A DNA stretch of 64,000 nt from Sphingopyxis fribergensis. Its GTDB lineage: Bacteria; Pseudomonadota; Alphaproteobacteria; Sphingomonadales; Sphingomonadaceae. Each line of letters begins with the position of its first letter. Position 1 is the first letter of the stretch. The notes beneath the pieces are model-generated. The model was given only the letters and a program-made list of their open reading frames with translations, did not search any database and had not been told where the DNA came from. Positions 1-7,866 of the stretch are shown piece after piece. The position numbers and the translations under genes are program-made. Location of the stretch: NCBI RefSeq assembly GCF_000803645.1, contig NZ_CP009122.1, forward strand, positions 4,564,501-4,628,500. The letters are read 5' to 3'.

Positions 1-293
1 ATCAGAGATTAAGGTTAGGGTCAGGAAGGCTTCGGGATTGAGGGTAGCGTCGCGGTCCTCCCAGCCTGCAAAATTCTCGAAAGCCGCCTGTACGACATCT
101 TCTGGATCGGGCGGCCCCGCTCCGAAGGCCGCGCGACATAGCGGCGAAGCCGATCCTTGTACGATCGATAAAGACGTTCGACATCCCCGCCGGAACTGGC
201 GGCGTCGAAATATTCATCCGATGTCGGCTCGGAACGCACAGGCAGGAGCTTCCCTTCGCGCGCGAGGGGAACAAATCTTTTTTGAAGATGCAA
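1..293 (-). pseudogene. ECF (FecI-type) sigma factor, frameshifted and cut by the window edge
   Basis: Reading leftward from an ATG at 293, the first about 55 codons give a sigma region 2 start (LYRSYKDRLRRYVAR). The frame then becomes nonsense and stops. In a neighbouring frame, from about position 135 to the window edge, a convincing continuation appears (FGAGPPDPEDVVQAAFENF, then NPEAF), typical of FecI-like region 2.1-2.2. One missing base near 129-137 would join the two. The call of a sigma factor is from motif recognition; whether this is a true pseudogene or a sequencing error cannot be told here. It lies 97 bp downstream of the tonB-like gene on the same strand. Regions 3 and 4 are outside the window. 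Confidence 0.55.
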
Positions 294-390
294 GCTTGAG
301 ATTGATCGGCGCTCGTCCTGATTTCAGGCGGCCTCAAAGCTGACTAGCTGCTAGCGATCAGAAGCAGCTCTGGCGCGCCGCCATCGCGGC

Positions 391-1179
391 CTATCGGTTC
401 AGGAAGAATTCTACCGGTACGGCGAGCTCCAGGGGGGCGGGCCGAGTGGCTGGAACGGCTGGGAGCGGTTGTGCCCGGCGCAGGGTATCGAGGGCGGCAC
501 GATCGAGCGCGGACGAACCGGAAGATCGGATAATTTCGGAGGAGAGCACCTGCCCGTCGCGCGTCATCCGGAACCGGACATGCGCTACGCCCTGTTCGCG
601 TCGTGCGCGTGCGGCGGCTGGATAGCGGCGGTAGCGCTCCAGATGAGCGAGCAACAGCGCTTCCCACGTCGCCTCGGAATTGCTCGATGCCTGGTCGGCC
701 GGCGGCGCCGCAAGCGATTTAGGTGCGGTCGTTTCAGGGACCGGATCGGCCGCGCGCGATTGTTCTTTCGGAGGCGTAGGACGTGTGACCGGAGAGACGC
801 GCGGGTTCATGATCTCTGGCAATACCGGTTGCTCTTCGCGTTCTTGCGATTGCTGTTCCTGCTCGATCTGCCGGGGACCCTCTGGTACGTCCTGTGTGGG
901 TTCGGTGGGAGCGGCTAGCGGCAGAAGGTTCACTGCCAGCGGCTTTGGCACGACCGTCGGCCGAGCCAGCTGCCAGGTGAGCAGCGTTGCTGCCGCAACC
1001 AGCAGGAATACGGCGGTCGTCCCGCTCAGTCCGACAAACCGCGTTCGCCAGTCCATCGGCTGGTCACTGTAACGCGAGATCGGATCCGGTTGAGCGCCCT
1101 CTACTTGGGTTGGCGGGCCCTGCTCGTCTGCAGGGTGCCGCGCGTGCGTCGCGCTCAAGGAAAGGGCCGCATGCTTCAT
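391..1179 (-). CDS. TonB-family energy transducer (HasB-like), heme locus
   Basis: Predicted 262-residue inner-membrane protein linking the proton motive force to the outer-membrane heme receptor encoded upstream. Visible parts are a short cytoplasmic N-terminus, one membrane segment (GTTAVFLLVAAATLLTW), a Pro/Glu-rich periplasmic spacer and a C-terminal TonB domain with the YPAAARARREQG motif and a terminal hydrophobic strand (VPVEFFL). The open frame extends to 1533, but the start at 1179 is preferred: its ATG overlaps the stop of the DUF454 gene in an ATGA junction, which suggests translational coupling. As the last gene of a heme-uptake operon it parallels HasB, a TonB dedicated to HasR. 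The assignment to this receptor is inferred from position; a second, general TonB is at 48926-49582. Confidence 0.85.
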   Translation of the reverse strand: MKHAALSLSATHARHPADEQGPPTQVEGAQPDPISRYSDQPMDWRTRFVGLSGTTAVFLLVAAATLLTWQLARPTVVPKPLAVNLLPLAAPTEPTQDVPEGPRQIEQEQQSQEREEQPVLPEIMNPRVSPVTRPTPPKEQSRAADPVPETTAPKSLAAPPADQASSNSEATWEALLLAHLERYRRYPAAARARREQGVAHVRFRMTRDGQVLSSEIIRSSGSSALDRAALDTLRRAQPLPAVPATRPAPLELAVPVEFFLNR

Positions 1180-1622
1180 GCGTTCGCGCCCGGTTCTGGG
1201 CGATGGATGATCCAGACGGCCCAGAACAAGAGGAAGGCGACGACCGCGATCGAGAGCGCGACGCCCGGTCGCACGTGCAGCCAGAACAGAACATAGCCGG
1301 CGCTCATTCCGCCGCATGCCAATATCTTCGCGCGGCGCGGCACGGCGCGTTCGGCGCGCCAGGCGTTGATTCCAGGACCTAAACGGGGGTGATTCAGCAG
1401 CCACGCCTCGAGTCTCGGCGATGACCTCGCAAAACAGGGCATGGCGAGCAGCAGGAAGTCTATGGTCGGCAGCAGCGGTACAAACAGGCCGAAGAACCCC
1501 ACGCCGACCAGCAGGAGGCCGAGCCCCAGCCATGCCAGCCGGGCAACCCGCCCCTGCCGCAGCGGGGTGTCCGGACCGGGATCAGCGGAGGCGAGCATCG
1601 ACGAAATGCTGGACGCGGGCAA
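1176..1622 (-). CDS. DUF454 (YbaN-type) inner-membrane protein
   Basis: Small membrane protein of 148 residues with hydrophobic stretches LAWLGLGLLLVGVGFFGLFV, LPTIDFLLLAM and, near the C-terminus, a pair (AKILACGGMSAGYVLFWL, VALSIAVVAFLLFWAVWII). The PLLPTIDFLLLAMPCFARSSP stretch and the following HPRLGPGINAW motif are typical of DUF454/YbaN. The biochemical role of this family is unknown; members often sit beside heme or iron uptake genes, as here between heme oxygenase and tonB. The 5' end overlaps the heme oxygenase gene; an internal ATG at 1598 would shorten the overlap to 17 bp and is an alternative start. The stop overlaps the tonB start (ATGA). Confidence 0.85.
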   Translation of the reverse strand: MPASSISSMLASADPGPDTPLRQGRVARLAWLGLGLLLVGVGFFGLFVPLLPTIDFLLLAMPCFARSSPRLEAWLLNHPRLGPGINAWRAERAVPRRAKILACGGMSAGYVLFWLHVRPGVALSIAVVAFLLFWAVWIIHRPEPGANA

Positions 1623-2172
1623 AGGCGGCGTTCGCTCCGGCGACGGCGCGACCTTCCTCGTCGGGGGTCAGTTCCGCCGCGTCGAGGGCAGCGGTGAAGA
1701 CACGCCAATGCGCCGCGGGTCCTTCGGGGGCAGGCGCCAGGTGCCGTGCGGCATGATCGTCGGACAGGCCAATCTTCGCAGCTTCCTTGCGCAGCAGGGC
1801 CGCGCCCATGTTCGAGCCTTCCGCGACATAGAGCCAGCCGAGCGCGGTGGGCACGTCGATGGTCGATCCCGGAGCAAAGGCGGGAGATTCGTCCAGATCG
1901 GGAAGCGGACGTTCGAGATCGGTCAGGTCTAACGCGATCAGCTCCGATTTCCGACGGTCGGCCAGCCCCGGAAGCAGCGACTGGAGCTCGGGGACTTCGT
2001 ACAGCGGCTCGATATCGCGATGGAAGAGATACTGAACCTCGGCAAAGCGGGCATAGCCTTCGAGATCGGCAAAGCTTGCCGCTGACATGACCGAGCGATC
2101 AAGTTTGTCGTGCGCCGCGTGGGTGAGCGTCTTGAGGCGCTTGGAGAGCGGGAGGTCGATACCATCTGTCAT
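1582..2172 (-). CDS. Biliverdin-producing heme oxygenase
   Basis: Predicted 196-residue cytoplasmic enzyme that opens the heme ring to biliverdin, CO and Fe2+. The N-terminal THAAHDKLDRSVM segment carries the expected proximal His. The central WLYVAEGSNMGAALL segment matches the distal-helix glycine region of bacterial heme oxygenases. Length fits the bacterial family. The open frame continues upstream, but the ATG at 2172 is chosen because it begins 10 bp after the receptor stop and gives the usual N-terminus. Placement between a HasR-like receptor and a TonB indicates that imported heme is broken down for iron. No phytochrome is adjacent, so a role in bilin chromophore supply is less likely. 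Regulation by the upstream sigma/anti-sigma pair and probably by iron is inferred. Confidence 0.87.
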   Translation of the reverse strand: MTDGIDLPLSKRLKTLTHAAHDKLDRSVMSAASFADLEGYARFAEVQYLFHRDIEPLYEVPELQSLLPGLADRRKSELIALDLTDLERPLPDLDESPAFAPGSTIDVPTALGWLYVAEGSNMGAALLRKEAAKIGLSDDHAARHLAPAPEGPAAHWRVFTAALDAAELTPDEEGRAVAGANAAFARVQHFVDARLR

Positions 2173-2182
2173 TGGATTTCTT

Positions 2183-5100
2183 TCAGAAGCGGTAGCTGAT
2201 GCCGATGCGAACCGAGTGCATTTCTGCATCGTTCCGGGCGCGGCGTCCGGTCACCACTGATGCCGTGCCGGGGTAGGCAGTCGATGGTGCGCGAACGAAC
2301 TGGTTCGTCACCGGATCGCGGATGAGCGCGTTGGTAACGGGGTCGCGCAGATAGGCGCCAAGAACCTCGAATGTCTGGCCTACCCCCGCACGGGCATCCT
2401 CGAAATGAAATTCCGACGTGCCGAACCGGGTGTAGCCATATTCGCCGCGCACTGACCATTGATTGCCGAGCGCCAGCTCGGCGCCGCCGCCGACGGTCCA
2501 GCCGGTGCGCAGCTTTGTCGCCTTTTCGGAGAAGAAGGGCGCCGAGTTCTGGCTGAACCGGCGGTTCACGTTGAAATAGGACAGTGTCGCACTGTCGATA
2601 TGCTGGGTACGGGTTTGCGCCTCCTGCATGAAAGCGAGCCCGCCCGTACCGAACAGCAGCACCCGGCCCGCCGAATAGCCGAGGCGCCCGCGCAGCGAGG
2701 CGGTCCAGTCGCTGGCATATTCGGTATCGGCCTGGTTGCTGCGATCCTGCGGATAGAAGTCGAACAGGACCGGCAGCAATTCGGTCGAGCGCGTATATTG
2801 ATGCCCGCTCGCGCGGCTGATGCCGAAATCGCCCTCGACTCCAACGACCCACGGCCCTCCCAGCTTCCAGGTCATGCCGGCGACGAGGCCGATCTGGCTG
2901 CCGTCGAAGCTGGTGTTCGCGGACTCTGTCGCCGGGATGCCGCCTTCGGTGCTGTCGCCGGCGACCGTCGTGCCCTTGGTCGAAACAAAGCTATGGCCTG
3001 CGTTGAGACCGGCATAGGGGCCGGACCAGTCGCCGTCGAACGCGGCAAGCGGTTCGCGGCCGTCGAGCGCATCGATCGCGTGCTGTCGATGGCTGCGCGT
3101 CCGCTCGGGACCGCCGAAGGCTGCGGTGACCCCGATGCGAAAGGTCCGCCCCGGCGACGGCATCAGGCCGAGTGTAAGCGCGTCCATATAATAGCGGTCG
3201 GTGACATTATCGACCGCGACATCGAGCCGCAGCTGGTCGTTCAGGTCGAAACTGCCGTAAAGATCGAAGATGTCATAGGGCTTCCAGTCGATCGTTGTCA
3301 CCGACCCGCCGAAGGTGATGATCGGCGTGTCGCGTTCGCCGACATGGATGTAGCGCCCGCCAAGAACCAGCCGCTCGTCGAACAGCCGCACGCCGATATC
3401 GGCGTTGAGCCCGAATTTTGGCGGGAGATGCGCGGGAACATAGCTGTTCGAGGTGCCGCCCTCGCGGCAGACATTGTCGTAGTCGCAGAATTCCTTGGAG
3501 GTGTAGAAGGTCCCACCGACGTTCGCGAAGACGATGCCCGCATCATAACGCAGCAGCGCTTCGATCCCCTGGAGCCGCGCGTGCTGGATGTTCACGACCG
3601 AGTTCAGCCCGTCGCTGGCGCCGCGGGTCAGATAATCGTCGATGTCGTTGGTGAAATAGGAGAACTTCGCCTGGAGCAGGTCGCTGTCCGAAACGATGCG
3701 CGCCTGCTGGAGGTTGATCCCGAGTTCGGTGTTGCGGGCGCGCTCTGGACGGATCGGGTTGCGCGGATCGGGATAGAAGGAAAAGCCGGTGGTCGATTCG
3801 AAGAGGCTGGGATTGCGGATCGCCTCCGCATAGCGCGCGTAGAATTGCAGCCCCTTCAGCGGTTCGATCACGAAAGAGACGATCGGAGCGAAGCCATCGT
3901 TCTTTTCATGATTATAGCCGGTGACATTGACTTGCGGCGATCCAGCCCAGGTGTCGGTTAAATTATTGTCGTGCGATTCGGTGTTGGTGTAACGGAGCGC
4001 GGCGTTGAAGCTCACCCACTCGTTCGGGCGCAGTTCGCCGGCGACGAAGGCGCTATATTCGTTGCGCCAGCCGTCGCGCGGTTCGACGAACGCGGTGTAG
4101 CCCGAATTATTCTTGTACGTCTCCCACCCGTCGGGAGGCGTGAGGCGCTCGCGCGTGTAGGAGGCGCCATAATCGAGTTCGAGGCGACCGAACGCGGTTT
4201 CCAAGCCCGAGCGGTTCGAGATGTTGATGCCCCAGCGATCTGACTGGCTTTGATATGCGGCATCCTGGATCGATACCCATGAACCGAAGGTGTAGCGGTA
4301 CAGTGTCTCGATGCTGGTGAAGCTGCTCGTCTTCCAGAGATCGGCCTTAAGGTTGATCAGGTCATTGTCGTCGGGGTTCCAGCGATAGCGCGCGGTATAT
4401 GTGTCGACTTCGGCGCGGCTGAGCGGCGCCTCCAGCGCGCCGCCGAAACGGATGATCTGCGACGGCATCATCTCGCCGAAATCGCTTTCATAGCGGACAT
4501 AGGAGAGGTCGAGTCCGTGGCCGTTTCCGAAGCGGTACGTCCCGCGCAGCAGATAGGATGTGTTGTCCTGGGAGGTGCTGAGCACTTCTTCGCCCAGATT
4601 GTAGCGCTGCAGAACGCCGCCGGTAACATTGGTCCCGCCCGGCGGGACGGTGCCATGGTCACCACCGAAATAATTGCCGACCTCGCGTTTGGCGACCGCG
4701 CCGACGACTTCGAAATCGCCGACCCGGCCCGCGACCGCGACGCTGAAGCTGCTGCCATTGAGGTCGAGGGGGCCGGGGCGGTCGAAGCGCTCCGCCGTGC
4801 CCGCGCCGGTGCCGAGCGTCGCGATTTCTGGCGGTGCGACATTGTTGCCGATCAGCGAGCCGCGAAAGCGGATGCCGAAATCGCTTCTCGGCGCGATGAG
4901 GTCTTTCGCGCCGATGGTATCCACACGGACGACGCCGCCGGTGGCACCGACGCCGTCGGCGGAGGCAGACGGGCCTTTCTCCACGATGACGCTGCCAATC
5001 AGGTCCGGGTCGAGATAGGTGCGTCCCGCAACGCCCGAATAGCCGCGATAGACCGTCGATTGCTGGAGCGACCCGTCGATTACGACCGGAACGCGGTCCA

Positions 5101-5719
5101 TCCCCTGCATGCCGCGGATATTGACGTCGAGCGCGCCGCTGTTGCGATTGTCGCCGTTGAGCACGCCGGGAATGCCCGAGAGAAAGTCGCCGGTCGATGT
5201 GCCCCGGAAGGTCAGGATATCATCCTGGCTGCGGACCGTGCTCGATTGTGCGGTCGTGAAAGCGCGACTTTCAGGCGGCACCGCCGAACCGCCCGTTCCC
5301 GTCCCACCTGCGCCCGAGGCACCCTCCACCCGCAGAGTGCCGAGCTGAACCACTCCATCGGCGGCCACGGGCGCCCGCTCGAGCCGGACCGCCGTCCGTG
5401 CGGTAAAGCGATAGGATAGTCCGCTGCCTTCCAAGAGCCGGGAGAGCGCTTGTGCGGCACTCAGCTTGCCGGTCAACGGCGCGCTCTGGCGACCCGCGAC
5501 ATCGCCGGGTTCATAACCGACCTGTATCCCCGTCTGCTGTGTGAACTGCCGCAAGGCGTCTTCGAGCGGTTGCGCCCGGATTTCGAAGCTACGGGTTGCG
5601 GATGGGGAAGTGGATTGTGCGAGGGCGGTTGTCATCGGCAGGAGCGTGAAAGCGGTGCCAGCAAGCAGCAGGCAACGGGCAAGATTACGAATTGGGCGGC
5701 CGGACGGCGCAAGCAACAT
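2183..5719 (-). CDS. HasR-like TonB-dependent heme receptor fused to an Omp25-like beta-barrel
   Basis: 1178 residues: signal peptide (about 1-35), STN signalling domain (about 43-115), plug (about 155-268, with VNIRGMQGMDRVPVVIDG and a VEKGPS motif), and a 22-strand-type barrel ending near 869 at FRIGVTAAFGG. An extra domain from about 896 to the C-terminus starts WSGPYAGLNAGHSF and ends VRIGISYRF. Its repeated aromatic/glycine beta strands are those of the Omp25/Omp31 porin-like family. The barrel has an NPSLFE box like the NPNL box of heme receptors. STN plus the sigma and FecR genes upstream imply cell-surface signalling. Heme as ligand is inferred from heme oxygenase next door and HasR-like plug motifs. 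Ordinary STN receptors are about 800-950 residues, so about 280 residues are added. No HasA-like hemophore gene is visible. Confidence 0.82.
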   Translation of the reverse strand: MLLAPSGRPIRNLARCLLLAGTAFTLLPMTTALAQSTSPSATRSFEIRAQPLEDALRQFTQQTGIQVGYEPGDVAGRQSAPLTGKLSAAQALSRLLEGSGLSYRFTARTAVRLERAPVAADGVVQLGTLRVEGASGAGGTGTGGSAVPPESRAFTTAQSSTVRSQDDILTFRGTSTGDFLSGIPGVLNGDNRNSGALDVNIRGMQGMDRVPVVIDGSLQQSTVYRGYSGVAGRTYLDPDLIGSVIVEKGPSASADGVGATGGVVRVDTIGAKDLIAPRSDFGIRFRGSLIGNNVAPPEIATLGTGAGTAERFDRPGPLDLNGSSFSVAVAGRVGDFEVVGAVAKREVGNYFGGDHGTVPPGGTNVTGGVLQRYNLGEEVLSTSQDNTSYLLRGTYRFGNGHGLDLSYVRYESDFGEMMPSQIIRFGGALEAPLSRAEVDTYTARYRWNPDDNDLINLKADLWKTSSFTSIETLYRYTFGSWVSIQDAAYQSQSDRWGINISNRSGLETAFGRLELDYGASYTRERLTPPDGWETYKNNSGYTAFVEPRDGWRNEYSAFVAGELRPNEWVSFNAALRYTNTESHDNNLTDTWAGSPQVNVTGYNHEKNDGFAPIVSFVIEPLKGLQFYARYAEAIRNPSLFESTTGFSFYPDPRNPIRPERARNTELGINLQQARIVSDSDLLQAKFSYFTNDIDDYLTRGASDGLNSVVNIQHARLQGIEALLRYDAGIVFANVGGTFYTSKEFCDYDNVCREGGTSNSYVPAHLPPKFGLNADIGVRLFDERLVLGGRYIHVGERDTPIITFGGSVTTIDWKPYDIFDLYGSFDLNDQLRLDVAVDNVTDRYYMDALTLGLMPSPGRTFRIGVTAAFGGPERTRSHRQHAIDALDGREPLAAFDGDWSGPYAGLNAGHSFVSTKGTTVAGDSTEGGIPATESANTSFDGSQIGLVAGMTWKLGGPWVVGVEGDFGISRASGHQYTRSTELLPVLFDFYPQDRSNQADTEYASDWTASLRGRLGYSAGRVLLFGTGGLAFMQEAQTRTQHIDSATLSYFNVNRRFSQNSAPFFSEKATKLRTGWTVGGGAELALGNQWSVRGEYGYTRFGTSEFHFEDARAGVGQTFEVLGAYLRDPVTNALIRDPVTNQFVRAPSTAYPGTASVVTGRRARNDAEMHSVRIGISYRF

Positions 5720-5850
5720 GGATACCCCCTGAAGGTCTGACGGCCTCCGGTTATCGAGGGCCTAGGCTATACTGCGACGCATTCGCATCTCAGTGTCATG
5801 GCTATGACTGATGCAGACGGACGTTGCCCAAGGGAGGATCGGAATTTTTC

Positions 5851-6834
5851 TTAGTCCGACCCCGGTGACCGGACGATCATTATGCCGAGCGGCAGTCTCG
5901 TAACGGAAAGGCCGCGCATTGAGGCAATCGTCCGGATCGCATCGTCGGGACGATCGGTCCTGAATGTCCCGCTGACCCGGGCCAATCCGGCCGTCTCCCC
6001 GAAGGTGAAAACGTTGCCCCGCCGATAGCGTGCGAGAGTAGTGATTGCCGCATCGACCGAAATATTCCGAATGAGGAGCTCGCCATCCCGCCAGCTTGCG
6101 GTCGCACTAGCCGGCGCGCCGGCAATGCGTCTGACCATGCCGCCTTCGGCGTAGCGCGCATGATTGCCGGCCTTAAGAAGGAGGGGGTGCACGGAGCCGG
6201 GCGAGGAGACCTCGACCAGGCCTTCGGTCACACCGACCCGGACCTCATGCTCGCTTGTTCGATCCACCTCGAAGGCGGTGCCTATATCTTCGGTGACGCC
6301 GTCCAGCGCCGCTACGCGGAACGGGCGCGCATCGCCGTGCCGTACGGCGAACCAGGCGCGCCCCGAAAGCAATCTGATATTGCGCGTGCCGGCGTTGAAA
6401 TCCACGGCGATGGCGGACCCTGTATCGAGGATAGCCTTCGATCCGTCGGCCAGCTCTATCTCACGAATTTCTCCGGTAGCCGTACGATGATCGGCCTCCA
6501 TCATGATGGCAAGGTCGGGTGCCATGATGACGGCAAGCAAAGCCGCGGTAGCCGATGCGGCAACGGCGGGAGTGCGGCCACGCTTCTTGCCGAGCCAGAG
6601 CCGCAGACGGCGACGGGGATTGGGAGTTGGGGCAAAGGCGCTTTCGATCGACCCAAGTTGGCGCCACAGGGCGCGCTCGGTCTGAAACAACTGGTCATTC
6701 TCCGGAACGCTACGCCATCGCCGAAGGCGCGCCAGTTCGTCCTCGCTGATCGAGCCCGATGCGAGGCGTGCGATCCAGCGGCGCGCCTCGTCCGCGGGCG
6801 AGGATATATCTGACTCTGAAGCTCGAACAGTCAC
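5851..6834 (-). CDS. FecR-type anti-sigma regulator, heme locus
   Basis: 327 residues with the FecR layout: an N-terminal cytoplasmic DUF4880 segment (about 13-60, ADEARRWIARLASG and LRRWRSVPEND), a single membrane span at about 88-107 (AVAASATAALLAVIMAPDLA), a periplasmic FecR domain with ELADGSKAILDTGSAI and RNIRLLSGRAWFAV, and a C-terminal secretin/TonB-like region. It would relay the ligand state of the STN receptor to the ECF sigma factor encoded upstream. It lies 84 bp downstream of the sigma gene, and the receptor gene starts 131 bp further on. The pair resembles HasI/HasS. The start at 6834 gives a normal N-terminus. Confidence 0.9.
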   Translation of the reverse strand: MTVRASESDISSPADEARRWIARLASGSISEDELARLRRWRSVPENDQLFQTERALWRQLGSIESAFAPTPNPRRRLRLWLGKKRGRTPAVAASATAALLAVIMAPDLAIMMEADHRTATGEIREIELADGSKAILDTGSAIAVDFNAGTRNIRLLSGRAWFAVRHGDARPFRVAALDGVTEDIGTAFEVDRTSEHEVRVGVTEGLVEVSSPGSVHPLLLKAGNHARYAEGGMVRRIAGAPASATASWRDGELLIRNISVDAAITTLARYRRGNVFTFGETAGLARVSGTFRTDRPDDAIRTIASMRGLSVTRLPLGIMIVRSPGSD

Positions 6835-6916
6835 CCCGTCTCCCCGGCGTTATTGCTGTGGTTGACCCTATGACTGATCTCGCGCCGGTTTGCCCCAAGG
6901 CCGACGGCAAAAAAAT

Positions 6917-7432
6917 TCATTCGTGGCTGCCACCACCGTCGCGAGCCGCCGCGAGGAGGCGAAGGGCGCGCTTGATATGGTTCTCGACGGTTGTGCTGCT
7001 GAGGCCGAGCTGAGCGGCGATGGCGCGCTGCGGAACGTCGGCAAACCGGTTCAGATGGAAAATGCGCTTGGTCGGTTCGGGCAAAAGTTCCGCTGCATCG
7101 GCAACCCTGCGCAACGCATCGGCCGCTAGCAGGCCGTGCTCCGGCGATGGCGTACCCTCTTCTTCCCAAAGAATGAAATGGGCCTCGGTATGAAGCGCGC
7201 GCTGCCGCGTTTCATGTTTTCGATAGTCACGCGCCTCGTTGGCCGCGAGGCGAAACAGATAGGCGCGCTTGTTGCTGATCGGCGGATCGTCCCGGACCTT
7301 CTGGATTTTGAACCAAAGCTTCTGAGTGATGTCTTCCGCGCTTTCCTGACCGGCAATCCGGCCCACCAGTCGCATCAGAGTGGGGCGTTCGGTCAGCAGC
7401 AGGCTCGATAGATCGGTTGAGTTTGTTGGCAT
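6917..7432 (-). CDS. ECF sigma factor (FecI/HasI-like), heme locus
   Basis: 171 residues if started at the ATG at 7432 (MPTNSTDL); the frame is open upstream to 7609 but that part does not look coding. Region 2 is visible as ERPTLMRLVGRIAGQESAEDITQKLWFKI followed by NKRAYLFRLAANEARDYRK. Region 4 is LPEPTKRIFHLNRFADVPQRAIAAQLGLSS with the ENHIKRAL recognition helix. It should direct RNA polymerase to the receptor operon when released by the FecR protein encoded next. The first gene of the set, it is preceded by a 434-bp gap in which the controlling promoter must lie. Confidence 0.9.
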   Translation of the reverse strand: MPTNSTDLSSLLLTERPTLMRLVGRIAGQESAEDITQKLWFKIQKVRDDPPISNKRAYLFRLAANEARDYRKHETRQRALHTEAHFILWEEEGTPSPEHGLLAADALRRVADAAELLPEPTKRIFHLNRFADVPQRAIAAQLGLSSTTVENHIKRALRLLAAARDGGGSHE

Positions 7433-7866
7433 GGCGTCCCAATGGCGATGGGCCAGAACTACGTCGGTTGCGAATCGTTTGCAATAAGATTGCTCTGAAT
7501 GGAGCAACTGCGACAGAATGCTGGGCGCCCACAAGAGCAGGGCGCCGGCAAAAGAAACCGAGATGCGTCTTGGCGCGAGTGAAAAGGTGGAAACTTGGAA
7601 TTTTGGCAAGCTAGCGCCAAAATGATCGCCGGGTGTCCCGTATACACGCTAAAAAACGCTGGTCCGCTTCCGGCCAAAATCGCCATTATCGGTGCCCTCG
7701 GGTTCGTGGGAACACCGATGTTATAACTCGCTGGAGACAGTGATCTGACCACGCGGAGATGTCCGTTTATGACGGGTGGCGAAGCGTGCCAGTCGCCAAC
7801 TTGACGCTCCTATGTGGCTCCGTTGACCTAATTCTCGTGTAAACGAACCAAATCAGAATCCGATCG
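7433..7866. other. Intergenic gap upstream of heme-locus sigma gene
   Basis: 434 bp between the stop of the isopeptidase gene and the start of the heme-locus sigma gene, both on the minus strand. No open frame here has convincing protein character on either strand. The part next to 7432 should hold the promoter of the sigma gene. An AT-richer stretch at about 7466-7500 (containing TTGCAATAAGATTGCTC) is where an iron-responsive operator could be, but I cannot identify a definite Fur or RirA site. Confidence 0.4.

Noticed and set aside
7459..7752. 97-codon minus-strand frame between isopeptidase and sigma genes, considered as a lasso precursor
   Set aside because: Too long, no leader Thr or core with Gly start and Glu/Asp at positions 7-9, and no maturation genes nearby.
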